Below, in pieces: positions 5,852 through 10,485 of a stretch of 10,485 nt of DNA; position 1 is the stretch's first letter; each line of letters starts with the position of its first letter. Under the pieces are notes generated by a model that made no database searches, was not told the DNA's origin, and saw only the letters and a list, made by a program, of their open reading frames with translations. The translations under genes were made by a program, and so were the position numbers. Origin of the DNA: Candidatus Luteimonas excrementigallinarum (GTDB taxonomy: Bacteria > Pseudomonadota > Gammaproteobacteria > Xanthomonadales > Xanthomonadaceae); NCBI GenBank assembly GCA_019115725.1, contig DXCY01000113.1:1-10485 (forward strand). The letters are read 5' to 3'.

Positions 5852-6363
5852 CGCTCGAAAGCGTAGGCGTCTTCGGGCAGGGCGCTGGCGCAGTCGCAGG
5901 CCTGTTGTACGGTCTCGATGCGCTGGTTGATGTGTTCGATCCGGCAGCTCATGCCGTGCACGCTGGGCCACGCGCCGCCGGCGCCGGTGAGGGTGCCGGC
6001 CAGCTCGCAGTCGGCGTTGCGGAAGGTCAGCCACTGCTGGTGCTGGTTGCCCACGGCGCGGGCCAGCGGCGGGGGATCGGTGGTGGCGCCGCCCAGCGCA
6101 TGGATCAGTCCGCTGTGCGCATCGGCGAGCGTGGCGTGGGCGGCATCCAGCTGCGCCGACAGGAGCTGCAGGGTGTACATGGCGCTGCCGGGCGGGCCGA
6201 ATTCGCCTTCCTCATGTGCAGGCAGCTCGGGGGGATGCGGATCGATCCTGCAGGCCGGCGGCGCGCTCGCGGCGTCTCCGGCGCTGGCGCAGGACGCGAT
6301 GAGCAGGGTGGAGGGCGCCAGCAGGGCAAAGAGGCAGGTGATGGAAGAGACAGGCCTGGCCAT
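5803..6363 (-). CDS. LprI-like (DUF1311) predicted lipoprotein (186 aa)
   Basis: The signal peptide MARPVSSITCLFALLAPSTLLIASC ends in lipobox I-A-S-C with Cys25 as the lipid site, so an envelope lipoprotein is predicted. The mature part carries the DUF1311/LprI pattern: QLDAAHATLADAHSGL, then QQWLTFRNADCELAG, then MSCRIEHINQRIETV. That is a long helix, 'W...R..DC', and a 'C....T.QR...L'-type helix, with the cysteines able to form a disulfide. LprI of Mycobacterium tuberculosis is reported to inhibit lysozyme, but most members are uncharacterised, so inhibition is only a possibility here. The extra C-terminal segment (CDCASALPEDAYAFERYACLTELVDWQ) adds three more cysteines and is not part of the core pattern. 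The gene converges on, and overlaps by 49 bases, the pseudouridine synthase gene. It diverges from the MFS gene across about 160 bases. Confidence 0.8.
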   Translation of the reverse strand: MARPVSSITCLFALLAPSTLLIASCASAGDAASAPPACRIDPHPPELPAHEEGEFGPPGSAMYTLQLLSAQLDAAHATLADAHSGLIHALGGATTDPPPLARAVGNQHQQWLTFRNADCELAGTLTGAGGAWPSVHGMSCRIEHINQRIETVQQACDCASALPEDAYAFERYACLTELVDWQMEGN

Positions 6364-6396
6364 GGTGGAAGGAATCTCCGGATGTCAGCGGGTGGC

Positions 6397-6422
6397 CTGC
6401 AGTATGCAGCGCGCGGTGCGCG
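6397..6422. repeat. two adjoining 13-base inverted repeats in the divergent intergenic region
   Basis: CTGCA-GTA-TGCAG (6397-6409) is followed directly by CGCGC-GGT-GCGCG (6410-6422), each a perfect 5+3+5 inverted repeat. They sit upstream of the LprI-like gene (start 6363) and upstream of the MFS leader. A minus-strand CATACT (6401-6406), four of six to the -10 consensus, lies in the first repeat. They could be regulator sites, but the second is simple GC alternation. Confidence 0.35.
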
Positions 6423-6464
6423 ATGCCGCCTGCAGATTGGATCTGCCGTTTCGTGTCAGCGCGG

Positions 6465-6470
6465 TATGCT
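6465..6470 (+). promoter_or_regulatory. -10 box candidate for the MFS gene
   Basis: TATGCT matches the -10 consensus at four of six positions and lies about 55 bases before the leader ORF ATG. No good -35 box sits at 16-18 bases; TTGGAT lies 22 bases upstream, which is too far for a normal sigma-70 spacing. The 6364-6525 region holds nothing else that I recognise. Confidence 0.28.
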
Positions 6471-6525
6471 CCGCTGATCCAGGGCCAATGGCGTCCAACG
6501 GCCCGACATCCACCGGAGCGTTGCC

Positions 6526-6582
6526 ATGAGCCAGCCGATCCCGCCGTTCACGCCGTGCCGCGGTCCGGGGGGCGTGCGATGA
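6526..6582 (+). CDS. possible 18-codon leader peptide ORF before the MFS transporter gene
   Basis: An ATG with a well-placed GGAG (6515-6518, seven bases upstream) opens an 18-codon frame, MSQPIPPFTPCRGPGGVR, whose TGA overlaps the ATG of the MFS gene as ATGA. Four of its first ten residues are proline, including Pro-Pro, and a Gly-Pro-Gly-Gly follows. Proline-rich nascent peptides can slow ribosomes. The arrangement would couple MFS translation to reading of the leader, as in antibiotic-responsive leaders of efflux genes. Alternatively the frame is accidental, or it is the original N terminus of the transporter with a frameshift. Conservation in relatives would decide. Confidence 0.4.
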   Translation: MSQPIPPFTPCRGPGGVR

Positions 6583-8063
6583 GCGTTTTCGCGGCGCCGA
6601 TGTCCGGGCGCGTGGGGCTGGTGGGCAACGATCGCCTGCTGGCCGCGCTGGTGCTGGGGGTGATGTCGTTCTGGCTGTTCGCCCAGACCATGCTCAACAT
6701 CGCGCCGGTGGTGGGCGCGGACCTGGGCATGGGCACCGGGGCGATGAATACCGCGGTGGCGCTGACCTCGCTGTTCGCCGGCATCTTCGTGGTGGTGATG
6801 GGCGGATTGGCTGATCGCGTGGGGCGGGTGCGGATCACCCGGATCGGGTTCAGCCTCGGCATTCTCGGATCGCTGCTGGTGGCGTTGACGCCCGCCGGTA
6901 CGCTGGCCGCGCCGGTGCTGCTGTCGGGGCGCGCGCTGCAGGGACTGTCGGCGGCCTGCATCATGCCGGCCAGCCTGGCGTTGCTGAAGGCGGGCTGGGA
7001 TGGTGCCGGACGCCAGCGTGCGGTGAGCATGTGGTCGATCGGCACCTGGGGCGGGGCCGGGCTGTGTTCGCTGGTTGGCGGGCTGATGGCGGAGAATTTC
7101 GGCTGGCGGGCGATCTTCTGGGTCGCCGCGGGCGTGGGCCTGGCGGGCCTGATGCTGATGCGTGGCACGCCGGAGAGTCGCGCGCCGGCGCAGGCCGGCT
7201 GGAAGTTCGACCTGCCGGGCGTGCTGGCTTTCATGGTGGCGATGCTGGCCCTGCAGGTGCTGGTGATACAGGGTGGGGCGATGGGCTGGACCTCGCCACT
7301 GGCGCTGGGCCTGCTGGCGGCGGCGGTGGCGGCCGGGATCGCGTTCGTGGCGATCGAGCGGCGTTCTCCGCATTCCTTTTTTGATTTCGGCCTGTTCCGC
7401 AACCGCACCTATGCGGGCGCGACGCTGTCGAACTTCCTGGTCAACGGCGCGGCCGGCACGCTGGTGGTGTCGCTGCAGCTGGTGCAGATGGGCGGCGGCA
7501 TGGACGCGCAGCAGGCGGGTCTGCTGACCCTGGGTTATGCGGCCGCGATCATCGGCTTCATCCGCGTGGGCGAGAAGTTCCTGCAGCGCTTTGGTCCGCG
7601 CCGGCCGATGGTGCTCGGCTGCGCGATCACCGCGCTGGGCATTGTGCTGCTGATGCCCACCCAGCTGCACCTGGACCACTACCGCGCGCTGGCGCTGGTG
7701 GGCTTCACCCTGTTCGGGCTGGGGCTGGCGTTCTATGCCACACCCTCCACGGATGCGGCGCTGTCGAACCTGCCGGCCGCGCAGAGCGGGGCGGGGGCGG
7801 GCATCTACAAGATGGCCTCGTCGCTGGGCGCGGCGTTTGGCGTGGCGATCTCGGCGGCGGTGTTTATCGGCCTGGCCGGGGACGGTGAGGGCGTGGCGTG
7901 GCTGCAGGCGCTGACCACCTTTGCCGGCCGCCAGGACAACCTGGCCCTGCGCGAGGCCGCGTTCGTGGCCCTGGGCTGCAACCTGGTCATGGTGGTATTG
8001 GCCTTCCTGGCGGTGCTGGCCACAATTCCCGGCGGCCGGCCCAGTGCACGCCGCGACGGCTGA
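6579..8063 (+). CDS. MFS transporter, DHA2-like drug exporter (494 aa)
   Basis: This is a proton-driven inner-membrane exporter of the major facilitator superfamily. Hydrophobic segments run through the whole protein and suggest 14 helices, as in the DHA2 multidrug group. Motif A is GGLADRVGRVRITRIG (about 75-90), between helices 2 and 3. The stretch GRALQGLSAACIMPASLALL matches the family's 'R..QG.gaa...P..lal' pattern around helix 4. The second half has the matching FGPRRPMVLG loop. AQTMLNIAPVVGADLG in helix 1 is typical of this group. Substrate is unknown. I chose ATG 6579 because MSVFAAPMSGRVGLVGNDRLLAALVL gives a short tail before helix 1. The same frame stays open back to ATG 6423, but that extension overlaps the presumed promoter and looks non-coding. 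The start overlaps the stop of a possible leader ORF, and a G-run (6565-6572) may serve as the ribosome site. The gene diverges from the LprI-like gene. Confidence 0.9.
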   Translation: MSVFAAPMSGRVGLVGNDRLLAALVLGVMSFWLFAQTMLNIAPVVGADLGMGTGAMNTAVALTSLFAGIFVVVMGGLADRVGRVRITRIGFSLGILGSLLVALTPAGTLAAPVLLSGRALQGLSAACIMPASLALLKAGWDGAGRQRAVSMWSIGTWGGAGLCSLVGGLMAENFGWRAIFWVAAGVGLAGLMLMRGTPESRAPAQAGWKFDLPGVLAFMVAMLALQVLVIQGGAMGWTSPLALGLLAAAVAAGIAFVAIERRSPHSFFDFGLFRNRTYAGATLSNFLVNGAAGTLVVSLQLVQMGGGMDAQQAGLLTLGYAAAIIGFIRVGEKFLQRFGPRRPMVLGCAITALGIVLLMPTQLHLDHYRALALVGFTLFGLGLAFYATPSTDAALSNLPAAQSGAGAGIYKMASSLGAAFGVAISAAVFIGLAGDGEGVAWLQALTTFAGRQDNLALREAAFVALGCNLVMVVLAFLAVLATIPGGRPSARRDG

Positions 8064-8076
8064 CACCCGGGTGTCA
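8061..8076. repeat. 16-base perfect palindrome at the MFS stop codon
   Basis: TGACACCCGGGTGTCA is fully self-complementary, and its first three bases are the MFS stop codon. With no spacer and no T-run it is a poor terminator. It resembles a dimeric regulator site (TGACA...TGTCA half-sites) upstream of the small membrane protein gene at 8156. Confidence 0.5.
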
Positions 8077-8155
8077 CAACGGCCGGCGACCATGCCCGGA
8101 TGAGAAATGATGCAGGTGCGTGCCCGCCGCGCTGGTTGATGGGGAGCGGGCAGGA

Positions 8156-8515
8156 ATGAGCAATGAACCCCGCAGCAAAGGGGGGTGGGCGCAACTGGCC
8201 GTGGCCGCGCTGGTCGCGACGCTCGTGCTGGGCCTGGTGCTGACGGCGATCTGGCCGGGCAGCTTTGCCTACATGGGGGCGGCGGCATGTCCAGCCGGCT
8301 ATCCCGATGCCTTCGTGGAAGAAGATATCTTCCACCTGCCCGGTGAGGTGCGCTGGTCTTGGTCGCTGGTATGCATGTCGGCCCACGGCGCGCTGTACAA
8401 GCCTTTCGGCCCGCTGGTCTGGCTGCTGGTGCTCGCCCACCTGTGGCTGCTGTGCCTGGTGGCCATCCTGGTGGCCAGGGCCGGCAACCGGAAGCTGCTT
8501 CGTTCCCGGCAGTGA
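8156..8515 (+). CDS. small two-helix membrane protein of unknown function (119 aa)
   Basis: The protein has one helix near the start (about 14-33, LAVAALVATLVLGLVLTAIW), a loop of about 50 residues, and a second helix (about 87-107, LVWLLVLAHLWLLCLVAILVA) followed by a basic tail (RAGNRKLLRSRQ). Positive charges at both ends suggest both termini are cytoplasmic and the loop is periplasmic. The loop holds two cysteines, in AACPAGYPDAFV (Cys45) and WSLVCMSAHGALY (Cys73), that could form a disulfide. This 'CP.GY....C' layout recalls loops in other small bacterial hypothetical membrane proteins, but I cannot name a family. The ATG at 8156 follows GGGGAG (8141-8146) at a usable distance; an in-frame ATG at 8120 would add 12 residues (MPAALVDGERAG) without a ribosome site. 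It lies between the MFS and LD-carboxypeptidase genes on the same strand. Confidence 0.72.
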   Translation: MSNEPRSKGGWAQLAVAALVATLVLGLVLTAIWPGSFAYMGAAACPAGYPDAFVEEDIFHLPGEVRWSWSLVCMSAHGALYKPFGPLVWLLVLAHLWLLCLVAILVARAGNRKLLRSRQ

Positions 8516-8519
8516 TGCG

Positions 8520-8548
8520 TTGTCCGGTCCGCCCGCCGTTGATAGTCT
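8520..8548 (+). promoter_or_regulatory. sigma-70-like promoter candidate for the LD-carboxypeptidase gene
   Basis: TTGTCC (8520-8525), a 17-base spacer, then TAGTCT (8543-8548). The -35 matches at four of six positions and the -10 at three, including its conserved first, second and last bases. The predicted leader is about 20 bases and contains a G-run (8566-8571) before the ATG at 8577. Confidence 0.4.
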
Positions 8549-8576
8549 GCCGGCGGTCATCGGGTTGGGGGTGTGT

Positions 8577-9629
8577 ATGGACAGGCGTCAATTCCTGGGG
8601 CGGACCGCACTGGCGGCACTGTTGCCGGCGCTGGGCGCCGGGGGTCTCGTGACGACGCAGGGGCGGGCGGCCAGCGGTGGCCGGCTGCTGCCGGTGGCGC
8701 TCAATCCCGGCGATACCGTGGCGCTGGTCAGTCCCTCGTCGGCGGTGGATGATTCGCTCGACCTGCAGCTGGCCCGGGAGGTGCTGGAGGCGCTCGGATT
8801 CCGGGTGAAAACCGGCGCCCACTATGGCGATCGCCGCGGCCATCTGGCCGGGGCCGACGCGGCCCGTGCCGATGACATCAACGCGGCCTTTGCCGATCCG
8901 GAAACCCGCGCGGTGGTGTGCGTGCGCGGCGGCTCCGGCGGCGCGCGGCTGCTGCCGCTGCTGGACTACGACGTGATCGCTGCCAATCCGAAGGCGCTGC
9001 TCGGCTATTCGGACGTGACCGCGCTGCACTGCGCGATCAGTGCCCGCACCGGGCTGGTGACCTTCCATGGCCCGAACGGGTCGGGCAGCTGGAACCGCTT
9101 CAACGCCGATCAGTTCCGCCGGCTGTTCTTCGACCGCGAACTGATGGACTACCGCAACATCGACGATGCCGGCGATGAGCTGGTGCAGCGGCGCAACCGC
9201 ACCGTCACCATCACCGGGGGCAAGGTGCGCGGCCAGCTGGTGGGCGGCAACCTGACCGTGCTCACCGCGCTGGCGGGCTCGCCGTACATGCCGGACTTCA
9301 GCGGCAGGATCCTCTTCCTGGAGGATGTGTCCGAGGCGCCGTACCGGGTGGACCGCATGTTCAGCACGCTCAAGCTGATGGGTGCGCTGGACCGCATTGC
9401 CGGGTTCATCTTCGGTGAATGCACCAACTGCGATCCCGGGCGTGGACACGGCTCGCTGACGCTGGAACAGATCCTGGATGATCACATCCGCCCGCTGGGC
9501 ATCCCCGCCTATCGCGGGGCGATGATCGGCCACATCCGCCAGCAGTTCATCGTGCCGGTGGGCGGGATGGCGGAGATGGATGCCGATGCCGGCACCTTCC
9601 GCCTGGTGGAGCCGGTGTTCCAGGGCTGA
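8577..9629 (+). CDS. LD-carboxypeptidase, peptidase S66 family, with Tat-type signal (350 aa)
   Basis: S66 enzymes cut the L,D bond that removes the terminal D-alanine from murein tetrapeptides during wall recycling; the related MccF subgroup destroys microcin C. The expected triad is visible: Ser145 in LLGYSDVTALH, Glu249 in ILFLEDVSEAPYRVDRM, and His319 in GAMIGHIRQQ. The conserved VVCVRGGSGGARLLPLLDYD precedes the nucleophile segment. The protein starts MDRRQFLGRTALAALLPALGAG, which carries a twin-arginine motif (RRQFLG), a hydrophobic stretch and a likely cleavage region near TQGRAA (about 27-32). Export to the periplasm by Tat is therefore predicted, unlike cytoplasmic E. coli LdcA. I chose ATG 8577 for this signal; the frame is open back to 8265 but that part overlaps the previous gene. 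The sequence resembles LdcA more than MccF, though I could not compare substrate loops. Confidence 0.9.
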   Translation: MDRRQFLGRTALAALLPALGAGGLVTTQGRAASGGRLLPVALNPGDTVALVSPSSAVDDSLDLQLAREVLEALGFRVKTGAHYGDRRGHLAGADAARADDINAAFADPETRAVVCVRGGSGGARLLPLLDYDVIAANPKALLGYSDVTALHCAISARTGLVTFHGPNGSGSWNRFNADQFRRLFFDRELMDYRNIDDAGDELVQRRNRTVTITGGKVRGQLVGGNLTVLTALAGSPYMPDFSGRILFLEDVSEAPYRVDRMFSTLKLMGALDRIAGFIFGECTNCDPGRGHGSLTLEQILDDHIRPLGIPAYRGAMIGHIRQQFIVPVGGMAEMDADAGTFRLVEPVFQG

Positions 9630-9643
9630 GGACGCGGCGTGGG

Positions 9644-9672
9644 TCCGGCGGAACCGAGTGTTCCATGCCGGA
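9644..9672. terminator. stem-loop downstream of the LD-carboxypeptidase gene
   Basis: TCCGGC-GGAAC (9644-9654), loop CGAGT, GTTCC-(AT)-GCCGGA (9660-9672): an 11-pair stem with a two-base bulge, starting 14 bases after the stop codon. No T-run follows, so it is not a textbook intrinsic terminator. It may stop transcription with Rho, protect the 3' end, or be a REP-like unit. Confidence 0.5.
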
Positions 9673-9753
9673 GCGGCCCGGATTGCTGACGCCAACGGCA
9701 CCGGGCTGGCATCGTGGGGGGCCCTGAGTGAGAAACCAGAAACAGGACTCCCC

Positions 9754-10485
9754 ATGAGCCAGACGGATATCAAGACCCTGCACATCGCCGCCGGCGGCGG
9801 CTTCGACCACGTGAGTATCGGCACCACCGCGCCGGTGGAGCCCGGCCCGGGCGAGATCAGCGTGCGCCTGCGGGCCAGTTCGCTGAACTTCCACGATTAC
9901 CTGGTGGTGAGCGGGCTGAGCGCACCGGACGAGCGGCGCATCCCGATGTCCGACGGTGCCGGCGAGGTGATCGCGGTCGGCGCGGGGGTGGAGGAGTTCG
10001 CACCGGGCGATCACGTGGTGAGCACGTTTTTTCCCTACTGGCTGGATGGCGAGCCGCAGGAGGAGGGTTTTGGCCGGGTGCCGGGCGATGGCATCGACGG
10101 CTACGCACGCGAGCAGGTGACCATGCCGGCCACTGCCTTCACCCGCTCGCCGGCGGGTTGGAGCCACGCCGAAGCCGCCACCCTGACCACCGCGGCGCTG
10201 ACGGCCTGGCGGGCGCTGATGGACAACGGGCGCCTGCAGCCTGGGCAGAGCGTGCTGGTGCAGGGCACGGGCGGGGTGTCGATCTTCGCCCTGCAGCTGG
10301 CCCGGCTGGCCGGGGCGCGGGTGATCGCGACTTCTTCCAGCGATGCCAAGCTTGAACGGCTCCGCGAAATGGGCGCGGACGAGGTGATCAACTACCGCGA
10401 TGATCCCGAGTGGGGCCTGACCGTGCGCCGCCTGACCGGCGGGCGCGGCGTGGATCACGTGATCGAGGTGGGTGGACCGGACACC
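9754..10485 (+). CDS. zinc-less medium-chain alcohol dehydrogenase / quinone oxidoreductase family, 5' part
   Basis: The first 244 codons of an NAD(P)-dependent medium-chain reductase lie inside the window; the family is about 330-345 residues, so roughly 90 are missing at the right edge. The catalytic domain opens with VSIGTTAPVEPGPGEISVRLRASSLNFHDYLV, then IPMSDGAGEVIAVGAGVEEFAPGDHV. Where zinc enzymes have a 'GHE' ligand this one has SDGAGE, and the usual cysteine ligands are absent, so it probably works without catalytic zinc, as quinone oxidoreductases do. The Rossmann domain starts at about 167 (VLVQGTGGVSIFALQLA, GTGGVS at 171-176), followed by ATSSSDAKLERLREMGADEVINYR and GGRGVDHVIEVGG. 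The substrate is not predictable. AGGA at 9744-9747, six bases before the ATG, makes the start convincing. It stands alone downstream of a stem-loop, so it probably has its own promoter in the 124-base gap, though I cannot pick a clear one. Confidence 0.9.
   Translation, partial: MSQTDIKTLHIAAGGGFDHVSIGTTAPVEPGPGEISVRLRASSLNFHDYLVVSGLSAPDERRIPMSDGAGEVIAVGAGVEEFAPGDHVVSTFFPYWLDGEPQEEGFGRVPGDGIDGYAREQVTMPATAFTRSPAGWSHAEAATLTTAALTAWRALMDNGRLQPGQSVLVQGTGGVSIFALQLARLAGARVIATSSSDAKLERLREMGADEVINYRDDPEWGLTVRRLTGGRGVDHVIEVGGPDT

Noticed and set aside
6423..6578. 52-codon N-terminal extension of the MFS transporter
   Set aside because: It runs through the presumed promoter, has no ribosome binding site, and its sequence (many Arg, Pro, Cys and Trp) does not fit a transporter tail.
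8265..8576. 104-codon N-terminal extension of the LD-carboxypeptidase
   Set aside because: It overlaps the two-helix membrane protein gene in another frame, and using it would bury the Tat-type signal inside the protein.
6456..9827. Very long open frame (1123 codons) on the minus strand opposite the MFS, membrane protein, carboxypeptidase and dehydrogenase genes
   Set aside because: The product is dominated by His, Gln, Arg and Ala with no recognisable domain, and it covers four well-supported genes. Long antisense frames are expected in very GC-rich coding DNA because stop codons are rare there.
1..10485. Defence island, secondary-metabolite cluster, CRISPR array or prophage
   Set aside because: No nuclease, helicase, toxin-antitoxin, synthase, integrase or phage structural motif, and no regular direct repeats were found. 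The gene content is ordinary chromosomal.

Overview
The window is very GC-rich, tightly packed bacterial chromosome. It looks like a gammaproteobacterium of the Xanthomonadaceae/Lysobacteraceae type (Stenotrophomonas or a close relative). This placement is an inference from base composition, codon usage and gene content (YaeQ, a split lipoate ligase, Lol-type lipoproteins, a LprI-like protein). No rRNA, tRNA, CRISPR array, insertion sequence or prophage gene is visible.

Left part (1-3114): the 5' part of a YaeQ-family gene runs off the left edge on the minus strand. A small predicted lipoprotein gene diverges from it. A minus-strand pair follows: an SDR dehydrogenase of the SDR16C/17beta-HSD11-like type, and downstream of it a putative Na+/H+ antiporter of the ion-transporter superfamily. 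The lipoprotein and antiporter genes converge with only 11 bases between them.

Middle (3220-5851): two overlapping plus-strand genes encode the accessory (C-terminal type) and catalytic halves of a lipoate-protein ligase, an arrangement best known from Thermoplasma (LplB + LplA). Next come about 240 bases of non-coding sequence that I cannot identify, and then the C-terminal half of a DUF1989/urea-carboxylase-associated gene whose N-terminal half is missing, most likely a decayed gene. Its stop codon overlaps the probable GTG start of an RluA-family pseudouridine synthase.

Right part (5803-10485): a LprI-like (DUF1311) predicted lipoprotein lies on the minus strand and overlaps the end of the pseudouridine synthase gene. 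Diverging from it is a 14-helix-type MFS exporter, preceded by a possible 18-codon leader ORF that ends on the exporter's start codon. A two-helix membrane protein, a Tat-signal-bearing LD-carboxypeptidase (peptidase S66) and the first 244 codons of a zinc-less medium-chain dehydrogenase complete the window.

The genes do not form one obvious pathway; this is ordinary housekeeping and envelope-maintenance sequence. I do not see a convincing new multi-gene system. The points most worth a second look are the split lipoate ligase, the leader ORF before the MFS gene, the truncated DUF1989 gene, the exported LD-carboxypeptidase and several perfect inverted repeats at promoters or gene ends.
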